NCBI GenBank assembly: GCA_036023115.1
Contig: JAYKKT010000059.1
Coordinates: 5,927,501 to 5,991,500 of the forward strand
DNA length: 64,000 bases
Direction: 5' to 3'
From: Brasenia schreberi
Lineage: Eukaryota; Streptophyta; Magnoliopsida; Nymphaeales; Cabombaceae
Made by a program: the position numbers and the translations under genes. The notes beneath the pieces were generated by a model that had not been told where the DNA came from, made no database searches, and worked only from the letters and a program-made list of their open reading frames with translations. Shown piece after piece: positions 1 to 12,400 of the stretch; positions within the stretch are counted from its first letter, which is position 1, and each line of letters begins with the position of its first letter.

Positions 1-25
1 ATTTTTCATCTCTCTCTCTCTCTAC

Positions 26-60
<35 letters not shown>

Positions 61-237
61 AACAGATCCGTTATAGTCTTCCAGAATTTTCAAACAAGAA
101 TGCGGTTCATATTCTCTGTGTCACGCTATTGATGTGGGTTTGACTTTAATCGTTAACCCAATGTTTCATTTAAACATTGAAAACGTGCCGTTGTTTACGA
201 TGTAATCTATTTGTTAAATCATGTTCTCTCTTTCTTT
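1..237. other. AT-rich flank with compound microsatellite
   Basis: Positions 11-60 form (CT)n-(TA)n-(GA)n, almost a perfect inverted repeat. The rest is unique-looking AT-rich DNA ending in the LINE target duplication at 222-237. No coding signal is seen. Confidence 0.6.
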
Positions 238-2197
238 AACTCCGCTCATGTAAAGGATGACCCTTGCATTTCCAGTCCCAAGCTCGGATAAAGGAGGAGG
301 ATTGTGTTAGCCTTCCGACAACAATCGTAAAACTTTATCGGATTTTTATACCATTGATTACACAAATTATGAGTATTACTTTGGGGCGTTCCTGCTTAAC
401 GATGCGCTGCAGAGCCCAAATGCAGTGATAAGTAAGCAAGGGCCACTACATTTTCGCCCGAATGTAGTGAATCAATTGCGGAGATGGTTCCCACATCATG
501 AATGGGTGAGGGTAAAGAAGTTAGTTCCGCTACATTGCCTCTCAAATGTAGTTAATAATTTACAGAGAGGGTCTTCGCATTTTGAATATGGACGGATGCG
601 GGGGGTCATAGTGGCAAATGATGATATAAGAAATAGATGAAAATTTATTTTTATAAGTTTTTTAATGAAAATAAAGATGTTAGTGTTAGTTTACGAGAGT
701 TAGCCAAATCAGAAAAGTATATAAACCACAATTTCTATTGACATATTAAAAAGAATGAAGTCAAAGAGGCCCGAGGAATGGAGAGTGAGTACACTTATAC
801 CTATATAGAAGTTTGGAAAATACTAGGAGAAATAGGAATCACTTAGCTCACAAGACTATTTAATGAAATATGGAGAAACCAAAAGATGCTCGAGGAATGG
901 AGAGCGAGTACACTTATACCCATATAGAAGAACAAGGTAGACATTAAGAATTGTACGAATTATCGAGGTATCAAGTTAATGAGCCATACTATGAAATTGT
1001 GGGAAAGAATTATTGATCGTAGATTAAGACAAGTATCAAGTATAACAGAGAACCAATTTGGATTATCACCTTTTGATACGTCTTATAAAACATTTTAGAG
1101 CAAAAAAGAAAGACCTTCACATGATATTTATTGATCTAGAAAAAACTTACGATAGGGTAATGAGGGAGGTTTTTTGGATAACCTTGGAAAAAAGATGTAT
1201 CCCATTGACATATATTAACCTTATAAGAGACATATACGATAGTGCAAAAACATGTGTGAGGACTCACAAAGGAATGACAAATTTCTTTGAAGTTAATATT
1301 GGGTTGCATCAAGGATCAACTTTAAGTCCATACTTATTTATAATGGTTATTGATGAATTAACAAAACGTATTCAAGATGAAGTACCTTGGTGTATGTTAT
1401 TTGCAAATGACATTGTGTTAGTGGAGTCTAAGGAAAAAGTTAATAGAAAAGTGGAACTATGGAGAGAAGCATTAGAAAGCAAAGGCCTCAGACTTAGTAA
1501 AACAAAGACAAAATATATGGAATGTAAGTTTGATCATTTGGTTACTTAAGAAGACAGAAACTAAAATTAGCACACATTATATCCCCCAGAAGGAAAGTTT
1601 TAAATACCTAGAGTCAATTTTTTAGAGTGATGGAAGAATTGACGGAGATGTTACGCATAGAATTAATGATGGTTGGTTAAAATGGAGAGAAGCATCAGGT
1701 ATTCTTTGTGATAAGAAGATACTACTAAAGTTAAAAGGTAAATATTATAGAAAAGCAATTAGACCTATCATGTTTTATGGTTCTGAGTGTTGGGCAGTTA
1801 ACCATCAATATGTAAAAAAGATGTATGTGACAGAAATGAAGATGTTGAGATGTATGATTGGTCATAAAAGAAAAGACCGTATACATAATGAGGTTATTAG
1901 AAACAAATTAGAAGTGGCACCAATAGAGGATAAAATGAGAGAATATCATTTAAGATGGTTTGGACGTATAGAAAGAAGATAAGAAGAAGAACATTTAAGA
2001 AGGTATGAAAAACTAAATTTGAAAAGTATTAAAAGAGTAGAGGATGACCTCAAAAGTGTTGGAATGAAACAATAATGAATGATCTAGCTTATTGTGAGTT
2101 AACTGCTAACATGACATATGATAGAGCTCGCTAGAAACAAAGAATCCATGTAGTCGACCCCATCTAGTAATGGAAAAGGCTTTGTTGTTGTTGTTGT
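238..2197 (+). mobile_element. RTE-type LINE, copy 1, internally deleted and decayed
   Basis: The copy starts with the family leader (AACTCCGCTCATGTAA) at 238 and ends in a TTG-repeat tail near 2197. It is flanked by the target duplication TGTTCTCTCTTTCTTT at 222-237 and 2198-2213. The endonuclease region is missing: leader sequence at about 604 jumps straight to the linker that reads VANDDIRNR. Reverse transcriptase blocks remain in broken frames, including [25 protein letters not shown] and FANDIVL, where the usual FADD catalytic box has become FAND. Several stops interrupt the frame (for example near 1549 and 1623). A segment at about 773-815 duplicates sequence from 895-930. Confidence 0.88.
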
Positions 2198-2213
2198 TGT
2201 TCTCTCTTTCTTT

Positions 2214-2253
2214 CTTTCAAAGTGGAGAAATAAACTTCATTTCTTGCTCAAAC

Positions 2254-2285
<32 letters not shown>

Positions 2286-3221
2286 GGGGGGGGGAGAGAA
2301 ACTCTAAATACAAAGATTTAGATTCCATGTTTCAAACCGTATGTTTCGGTTTACCCACAACCCACCATGTCTAAAGCAAGGAATTAAAGAAATGAGTTAT
2401 TTTTCAATTTATTTGCAGCCATACCACGAAAAGAAGTAAAAACACCTGATCCCATTATGACCTCGAACCTTCGAATCATCTTGTGTAATATGTACCGAGA
2501 TTATTGAGAAACATGGTCCATAATATCTGTCTGCAGCCAATGATAAGCATGTTACTTCGTTGCGTATGTTCTTACTATATTCCACCTATTCTAAGAGATT
2601 CTCACCAACCTGTTTTCCATCCTTGCCAATAAAACCAGCAAATAGAGAGATAGAGAGAGTGATTGGTTCATGCCCATCACTAACACTATTCACTGGGTGT
2701 CCGATTATTGTTTTTTGAAAAATAAGTACAATAGCATTGTCTTTAGCTTTTTTTTTTATATCTTTACTTTTTCTTAAATTATACACAATCAAAAGCAATG
2801 GGTGAACAGGTGAAAGGTTGCCAGGATTCAGTTTTCCTCTCTCTCTATATAGATATAGATAGATATACAATGAAATGCCTTAGAAAATGATGATACCAAA
2901 GTTCTATCTAAAAATATATTTGTATTCATTTTGTTATCATTTCATCTAAAAGTTTGGAATAGAGGTAAGCGGGGGGGTGCATAACGTCCAAATCAAGAAT
3001 AAACGATCTCAATTATATATGATGAAAATGTGTCTAGGAGCATGGGACTTCCTTTTATGATGAAGACAATGCCAAAGACAGCACGCATGATCAAAATGCA
3101 TGACAACGCGTTGAAACGAAGCATGTCTAGGTTGGTCCATGCGTGTGACAATCTCTCTCTACGGCTGCCAAGTGAACCCACACTTCTTGGCTCGACTTGG
3201 CTTGTTTATAATATATATATA
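2214..3221. other. Intergenic sequence, no gene seen
   Basis: It holds a (TA)n-(GA)n tract at about 2251-2285, a poly-G run at 2286-2294, and AT-rich text. The small open frames on both strands lack any family signature or codon pattern. Confidence 0.5.
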
Positions 3222-3670
3222 TCAACTAAGCCTTTTCTTTACTAGATGGGTCGACAGATTCTTTGTTTCCATCAAACTCAATATTGAACCATGCTATTAT
3301 TTTTTATTATTTAATTACAACATCTTTTGTAGTTTTCTTTTTTCTCTTTTAATATTTTCTTCATTTAGTTAATGACATTTTCTTCCTAGAACTTTCTTTA
3401 GTATCATCTCTATATGTTCAAACCATTTTAAATAATTTTATCATCTATTAGTGTCACATTGATAACTAAGGTCTTTTCTTGTATAATCATCCATCATAAC
3501 ATCTTCATTTCTATCACAAACATCTTTTTACACGATGATTAATTATCTACTATGCAAAACCATATAATAATTGTTACTCATAGTATTTACCTTTATCACA
3601 TACAATACCTCTCCATTTTAACCAACTTACATTAATTTTATATATAATATCTCAATTAATTCTCCTGTCG
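3222..3670 (-). mobile_element. RTE-type LINE 3' fragment (old)
   Basis: Starting at CAACTAAGCCTTTTCTTTACTA the plus strand reads the reverse complement of the LINE 3' end. It then continues through strongly diverged sequence matching the C-terminal half of the reverse transcriptase ORF (compare 37140-37250 and the region around 1600-1900). No coding frame survives. The inner boundary is approximate and runs into a (TA)n tract at about 3685-3708. Confidence 0.7.
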
Positions 3671-3943
3671 TTTTAAAAAACTGATATATATATATATATA
3701 TATATATTAGGTGATGTTTTCTAACTTTGACCTTGAACATGTATCCAAGGTTATTGTATCAGGGTTTTTAAGGTAAATAAAAGGTAATTACATCTAAACT
3801 TTCACAATCGAACGTTACAGGTAAATAAGGGGCATTTAGTCTAGGATATCTAAGGAAATCTCTCTCTCATCTTGGCTGAGCTCCTCTAATAAAATGACAA
3901 CGAACCATCGTAAACATGTTCCAATGAAGACAGCAACCAAAAG

Positions 3944-3987
<44 letters not shown>

Positions 3988-4127
3988 GGTCGGCTGTGGG
4001 TCGGGGCAAGAATTGGGTTGGTTATGAATCGGGCCATCTTATCCCCATAACTGACCTGATCAGTTTCAGGCATTCTCCGCCCATTCGGGTCGGGTCGGAT
4101 CAGGTCAATATTGCCATCCCTAGGTTG
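3988..4127. mobile_element. Possible small hAT-type MITE
   Basis: About 140 bp runs from TAGGTCGGCTGTGGGTCGGG to GGGTCGGATCAGG...GCCATCCCTA. GGGTCGGG-type subterminal words and a TAGGGATGGCAA end (reverse strand) are typical of small hAT-like elements. The left end abuts a (CT)n tract, so no target duplication can be shown. Confidence 0.35.
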
Positions 4128-5190
4128 ATGTTCAAGCATTAATTTCATCATCGAAAAGGAAGACGCAAAGGATAAATTTACTCGCCATGACGATTGGGTT
4201 AATGGGAAGGGGTCTGGTTGTCATCTGTCTAGTCAAGTTTAGATATCTGTGGGCTTTCTCCTCCATGTTTATACTGAACCCTGGACTAGTAATGCAGGTA
4301 AACCGGCCGATCGAACCAAATATGGACTGTTCATATTCGTCTGGTTCGTATATTTACAAACAATTTATGTTCGAACATATACCCGATCATTATTTCATAA
4401 CGAGTCGAGCTCAAACTCGCTTTCAAGCTTGTTTCGTCGAAGTCTATAATTGGTATAGTTAATAGCAGATCATCTTTTGGGCAAGAAAATTAGATATCAG
4501 TATGAATCTCCCAAATTGGATATGGATTTTTGGTCCAACACATTGACATGATGAAGAAGGAACTGCCCAAGAAATCGTAACACGGACCCGACTTCTTTCT
4601 ATCGCCATTATCGTGGTAGCTCCATGCCCAGAAATCATATCTAGCTACCCTCGATATACGGTAGGTCAGATACTGACAGCTTTTTTCTTCGGAGGAGTAT
4701 TTACTGGTATAAGGCCAATCGGGTTGTTTCATTTCTTTTTGGGTATAAATTGGGTCCTCTAGTATTGCCGATTCTCTTCAAAGTATACGCAATTTACCCA
4801 AGTCTTCAACAACTTTCCTCATAGTTCAACATGGTCCTAATGGACTCATAGTAATTTAGCCATGCACATGATATGATTGATTCGGAATTAGTAGAGTTTT
4901 CTTTTTCCTTTTTGTTTCAAACAGGAGTAGAAATTTGATTTAAAATGGTGGAACATCTCTTAACATTGGCATGTGTGTATGTGTGTATATATATATATAG
5001 AGAGAGAGAGAGAGTGTGTGTGTGTGATTGGATCCTTTCTACCATTGACACTGCCCACATATATTTGTTGCTTTTCAAAAGAGAGTAAGTATAATAGTAT
5101 TGTTTTTTATCCTTTTAAAACCCCTTAAATTTTCTTAATTACACTCATACTACCATAAAGCAATGGATGAACACATCACAAATGGATAGG

Positions 5191-5192
<2 letters not shown>

Positions 5193-5252
<60 letters not shown>
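5193..5252. repeat. (TA)n microsatellite
   Basis: About 30 uninterrupted TA units. Confidence 0.9.
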
Positions 5253-5254
<2 letters not shown>

Positions 5255-5439
5255 AAAATTGAATCTTATCTACCTATAACATCCTCACTCATGTCAGCAC
5301 ATTATTTTTTTGGTGGTATAAGTATAATTTAAAATTTCTAAAAGTTTTTAAAAATATATTATGAGAAATATTATTACATTTATATCGTCAAAAAGTAATG
5401 ATCATATATAAGTAAGCAAGCTTCAATGGTGGTATGATC

Positions 5440-5441
<2 letters not shown>

Positions 5442-5496
<55 letters not shown>

Positions 5497-5520
5497 TGTG
5501 TGTGTGTGCGTGCGTGTGTG
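5442..5520. repeat. Compound (CT)n-(TA)n-(TG)n microsatellite
   Basis: CT units pass straight into TA units and then into an impure TG/CG tract. Confidence 0.9.
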
Positions 5521-6681
5521 TTGAGTTAACAATCAACATAGTACCGGATCAAGGTGGTGGTGTATATATATAATGTTTATATATTTAATAGAGCGTGTGT
5601 GTGTGCGCACTTACGTATGCGTATAAAATGTTCAACAGGAGAAGTCTTGTTGCGTGTGGTTTTCAAACGCTGGAAAATGAAGCCCTTGGGCGAATAGTTG
5701 TTGTTAGAGGTACTCTGAAAACGACAATAATCTCTAAGACTGACAAATCACAGCCACAATGTCGACCTTGCGATTTTGATTCTCACGAGACAAAGATCCG
5801 AATCCGATTCCCAAGAAAAATCGGAACCCCTGTATAACCTGATAAGATTCCGAAATCCAATCCAATTCTGAATTTTCTTCTCATGTTGGAATGACGTCCC
5901 GCAGCAAGAAAATATCGGTGCAGCTCACGCGTGACGAGCTCGGCGGTTTCAACTGGAACCGAACCGGATCAAGAACCGGCTGGAATAGGAATTGGTCAAA
6001 TTGGACTCCAAATCCTCTAATTCTGTTCCAGTTCTGCCTTCCATCAAACCAGAACAAAAATTTGATTGTTCCAAACTGTCAGTTCTGTTCTTTTTATTTT
6101 CTTAAATTTCAAATTATTTGATTGATTTTTTTGCTTTTAGACAGATTATGAATCAAACTGGAACCACCCTAGTTCAAGTTGAGTCATGATTCTTGATCTC
6201 AGGAAAAAAAACCAGTGGTTTAAAATTGTCAATTATTCATCCATACTGACAAGATATATAACTAACTTGGTTCCAATTCCGTTCCGGTTCTTGGTTCCAG
6301 AAAAAAGAAGAACCAACTATTGGGAAAGACCAGTTCCGGTATACTAGGACGGGCCGAGTTTATAACCGACCCAGTTTGGTTTTGGATTTGGTGCTCATCT
6401 GAAATACTTTAAACTCCTCTACGTGATTAAAACGTGTTTGCGTCATTGTCGGTGTCACTCCTAACAAAAGGTATACGGCGGAGATGGTGGCTTCTGTGCC
6501 GTTCATTTCTTCCATGAACGGCATCTGTGTCATCTGAACTTTTGCTGATCACGCTGATGACTTCATGGCCACGCAAATTTCCTGCGGGATAAGTTAGCAT
6601 TTGACTCAAGTGGGAGAAAAAGGATAGGTTTCAAAGATGAGACGTAGTCATCTATGTTGCCTCAAAATAATTTTGTTTCCA

Positions 6682-6814
<133 letters not shown>

Positions 6815-9167
6815 GAATCACCTTTCTATGATGGGTTCTAAGTTTACATAAAAGAAAAGAGTTGTGTTGGACTTATAGCAACCAACATAAAACTTTATTG
6901 AATTTATTTATTGTAGATTCTAAACATTATAAATTGCTCTATATTAGAGAGAGAGAGAGAGAGAGAAACTCACTAATGATATCCATACTAGGCTTGTCAA
7001 GTCTTGGTTCCTAAGTACTAAAAGAAACCCATTAGCTGAAGGTCACAAGTTCAAAACCCCAAACATGCATCTGGGTCCAACTTCCTCATTGCCCGAAAGA
7101 AAAAAAAAGTAGAGGCCATTTTGGATCAAGCTCAGGTTTCTTATCCCTGGTGTTGAAAACTAAAACTGAATTGATCTGGAATTGGATCATACATATGCTG
7201 CAAGGGTTTGTAAGCATGGTTTCCAAATGGACCATCGGATCAACAACTAATGAACAACCAGGAACTTTATCAAGAGCCAAGTCAGTATAAGCAAAAAATT
7301 GATCAGAATCCAAGTTTGGATCCGACTTCTGCATTGACTTGGATCTATTGGTGGTTAGATACTAACCAATTAAGTCCATATTAGTATAAAATAACAGGAA
7401 AATAATATAGTTACTAAATATACATCCCAACCCCAAATTACTAAGGACACATCTTTTTCATGATGCTCTTGTTTACCAAAAACTCACCACTCTCTCTTTT
7501 TACCGTGTTTTTTCTCTTTTGATATATGGGTTAATCAGAGCCCACTTACCGTCACCCCCCTCCCTGCAAAAACCAGCAACTAAATCTCATCACCCCTTTC
7601 TCCCTCCCTCCTCTTTTCTTGTCAACAGCATCTGCCGATCATCATCCCTCTTTCTCCCCTCCTATCCTCCTTTTCTTTCTTTTAAAAAGGAGATGAAACA
7701 CCTTCGGCACATTTTTTTTGCATAAGAAATGCGTCATGAATGTCTCCTATGCCATGCCTCATGCGTCTCCTTTATAGGAGACGTGCAGAAAGTGCATCTT
7801 CCAAAGTGCGAGTGATAGAGAAGAAAAATATAATTTACACAATCAAAATACTATGGGAATTTTCTACGATAAGGAGCGTGTCCTTAGTAAAAAGGGTGTG
7901 CCTAAGGCCCGAAAATAGTTCACATAAGTATCTTTCGCTTGACCACAACCCCCTTTGTACATGGTAGATCAACACACGGTAATGGAGCTTTATAGAATGG
8001 AACCCATAATCTTCTAAACCCAAAAGCAAGATCATGTCATAAGTCCAAGCACCCATTTTGTGATGAATTTAGGAGAAAAACATCTTTGATATAAAATTCT
8101 TATTCATCCTAAAGTTGTTCTGCATACGAAGATTTAATCAAAATCATACTACAACATAAACATGCATCATTAAAGATCCAACTGATCAATGCTTAGTATG
8201 CTTTTAAATAAATCAAAGTAAATAAAAAATTAATAACAATTCTTTCTAGGTGAAATTATTAACTCTAAATAAGCAAATTAATAAATATTATTGACACATT
8301 TTAGTTCATTTTACTAAATAGAACATTTGACTAGATATTTAATTAATTTACAAAAATCAAGTAATGAAGTAGTGTTCGAGTGAAATTAAAACTTTTAACT
8401 AATTAAGTAAAACATGCATAAGTAAATTGAAGTAATTGATTAATATAATGTAATAATTGTCTGTTTTAGGTCATACTAAGTTACTGACAAAAAAGATTAT
8501 CGAATTAACATTTATTAATGTAAATAAATTATAATTAAATAATCTGAAAATTAGTCAATTATTTTTCCATTTTAATTATTGATTTGCATTAATTAAATCT
8601 GTATTCAATATTTAGTCAACAATAATAAAATTATTGTATTTTATATATTAATCATTTATTACTAAAGCATAGACATCATAGGCCAATGTCCCAAATCTAG
8701 AGCGGGTACACTTGGTCATGCATTTGCATTCTGCATGTCCCTACCAACATGTAAGAGCCGCATACTGTCTCCACCCTGTCTGTGCATTCAAAGCTTGCCT
8801 GGATGTAGTAAACATTGGTTGTGATGGTAGAAATAGAATTTTGCTTGCATGGATGTAGTAAACATGTTTACAAGAACCCTTGCATTAAAACAAGGTAGCT
8901 CACTCGATGTTTCGGGGTGGTGTACCACATAGGACGACCAGCCCGGTGGACCGGAGGCACGAGTGTTGTGCTACATTCAGGTCATGGTTGCTTGTGGGAA
9001 GAGCCTGATCAGGGGGCAAACATAGGCCTGCACCAAAAGCTTGATAATTTGGCACAATAGGAAATTTGAGAACACAAATGAGTTCTCTCCTCTTCGCTAA
9101 AATGTCATTGTACCTCAAAAAACATTAGTGCATCATGTAAGTGATCTTCACAAGAACCTGAACAAAA

Positions 9168-9394
9168 TTACATTGGTGCTTGCCCAATCCGTTTGCGCTG
9201 ATGAAAGTGTCTGATGATGAAGCTATCAGCAAACAGCGGATATTTCTTCCTAATAAATCCTTTGATGCATTTCCAATAAGAAAAATCCACTAAAACGCCA
9301 TCCTTCCTCACTATGAACAAGCACCGGGACTTCTCAAAGTCGGGGTGATAGCCAATCTGCATGAACAATAGTACACTTCATGAATTGTTACATG

Positions 9395-9471
<77 letters not shown>

Positions 9472-12400
9472 CAAAGTTCAATTCCAACTCAAACTCCAAT
9501 AGACAATAGACTACATGATCTGTAACATTTTTGGGTGAATCATTAAAGATAGACTGGCAGTCCTTGATTGAATATGGAGGAGGGCGACCATGTTATGCAT
9601 ACCGTTATGAAGTCAATTCCAGCACCAATCTTTTTCTCAACCTCTGGATGGTAAGGAAGCAACTTTTCGATTATTGTTTTCTCATCTTCTGTACTTAACC
9701 TATCACCACTCTCATACCTGCAGAGAACGTATGCTGATTCAGAAGCCCTATGAGTTGCAAACAGTAACACATTTATTCACAGAACAGTTGGATCTCATTG
9801 AACTCGGCAACCAAACAGTGAGCTCAAATTTTGCAGACAAAAATGTGAAAAGAAGAATAATTATTATTTTAGATAAGAGATTGTATGGGCTACCATGATG
9901 GATTCCATCAAATCAAAATTTTACGTAGGAAGATAAGGAGAATGCTGGAACTCATCATGTACAACGTGGAATCTGAAAAAGATAGAATTGTTATAAAAAA
10001 CAGCACAGAGATATCATCCATGATCTTCATTATCTTGATTGATTACAATGTGGAATCCTAAGTTGTGCCCTCTTTTCTTTTCAGTTTTCAGGTCCTATTA
10101 ATTACCAGTTAATCATCCTAAAGAACCCACTTAGCCAAGAGAGTTTTGTGAGCATTCTAGAGGCAGTGTCACGCATATATAAATGGTTAATATCAATATC
10201 GTGAATATTAATAAAGTTAAGCTTAACTCTCTTCCTTCCAATATTGCCAAGTCTTGGTTAATCTCTTGATTTGATGCAGTTTGATAGGGTGTCTTCACAG
10301 AATAGTGTCGTTCATTTTTCCCACTAAGAAGTATCCATGTAGAAATAAGAATCTGCTGTGCCAGAAAAAAATAAGCAACAAATTGCAATCTCCATAATAT
10401 CCCATAGTTACCACGAGAAGTCGTTCTAGATACTGAGGATGAGAGACAAGATAGAATTTTGTGGACCAAGCTCTCAGACTTATGAGCTAGCAGTGGAGAA
10501 AACTACTACAACAACAAGTAAGCCTTTCCCCATACTAGATGGGGTCGGCTACATAGATTCTTTGTTTACATAAAGCTCAATTGTGTGTTATGCTAACAGT
10601 TAAACTCAACATAAGCTAAATCATTCTTTATTGTTTCCTTTCGACACTTTTACGGACTTCATCTTCCTCTTCTTCTTTTAACATTTTCACACTATAGTTT
10701 CTTACATTCTTACCAGAGCTTCCTTTAGTCGTCTTTCTACGTGTCCAAACCACCTTAAACGATTTCCTCTCATTTTGTCATCTATTGGTGTCCCTCTCAA
10801 TTTCCTTCAAATAACCTCATTACATATACGGTCTTTCCTTTTCTAACCACTCAACTATCTCACCATCTTCATTTATACTACTCAACACTGCATAGTGGGT
10901 CGAATTATTGTTCTATAATATTTACCTTTCAACTTTAATGGTATCTTATTTAGTGTTATTTATATCGCACCATATCGTACAATACGATGTGATATGTATC
11001 GTACCACGATACGATACAAGAATCTGTATCGCATTACACAAAGTATCATACCGTATAATGCGATACATCGCGTATCGCACGATACACCGCGTATCACCAT
11101 ATCGTATGATACAAACAGAAATCCGCATTTTTGCGGGTTTTTGGCTTGTGTTCACGGCTCTCCCAGGTTCCCTCCGGTGGCTCTCTCCCTCCTTGGTGTT
11201 CAAGGCTCAAAAAAAGTGCTCTACGACGTCCGTGCAAGGCTCTCAATTCGTATTACGGTATATTTTTTGCATTTTTTAAAAAAATTTCTTTGTATTTGTT
11301 GGTTTTTTTTGTTATTTGCGTTTTTCATTTTTTGAATAACAAAATATGAAGTTATAAAGTGCGTGGATATGATTTTTATTGCATTCGTGAAGTGGGAGAC
11401 ACTTTATTTGAGTGATATTTAAAGATTGGAGATTTATGAAGTACTTTTATTTTCAAGTTTTTTAGTGGATTGATGTGTTCAATTGAGATGGTAGGAAGGG
11501 GTGTTAGGGGCTCCCAATCTCAGTCTCATGATCCGGCATATCAATGGAGTATAACAGTTGAGGGAAGCATATTGAAGATAAAATGTTTGTTTTGTGAGAA
11601 GGTAGTTAGTGGTGAAATTTCACGATTGAAACATCACCTAGTACGAACTAAGAAAGAAGTTGCTCCATGTACGGGAAGAGTTAGAAAATTGTCAAATGTC
11701 ATTAAATGACAATGTCTGCAAATGATTAAGAGCATATATGAGAGAAGACAACAGAAAGATGATTTAGAGATGTTTGAGAAAGAAGATGATAATGTTATTA
11801 GATTGGGTGATAATATTCCTTATTATGGTAGAATAGAGGTTGGTAGTAATAGTTCTCGACCATCAACCAGGGGAAAGAGGGTTGTTGAAGATTTTGGAAG
11901 TGAAAGTCATAGAAGGAGTAGTAGAATAGCTTCTTCTGCCATACAATCATTTTTTTCTCCTAGCACTACACATGGTGATCAACCTTGAATTCGTGTTGCT
12001 ATAGCTTCAAAACAACTGCATGGGCAGGCAGACCTTGCAGTGGACAGATGGTTTTATGATGCATGCATTCCATTTAATGCAGCAAACAGTTTTCATTTTC
12101 AAGCAATGACAGATGCAATTGCTAATATTGGTCCAAGATACAAGATGCCCTCTAATTATTTAGATCTCATCCTTGAGAACATTGGTGAGATATATGAGAT
12201 AAAGGCAACAACTAAGTATTGCCAAGATATCACCAAATTTATCTACAACCATGCCTTTGTATTACGTATGATGAGGAGATATACACATGGTACAAAGCTC
12301 CTTCGTACAACTACAACTCGGTTTGCAACTAATTTTTTATCTGTAATGAACATTGTGAGACAAAAGCAAGTCTTGAAGAGAATGTTCTCCTCGTATAAGT

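Noticed and set aside
10908..11349. Overlapping frames of 72-123 codons on both strands
   Set aside because: They translate the GATAC subterminal repeats and end region of the hAT element; arginine/tyrosine/isoleucine patterns reflect the repeat.
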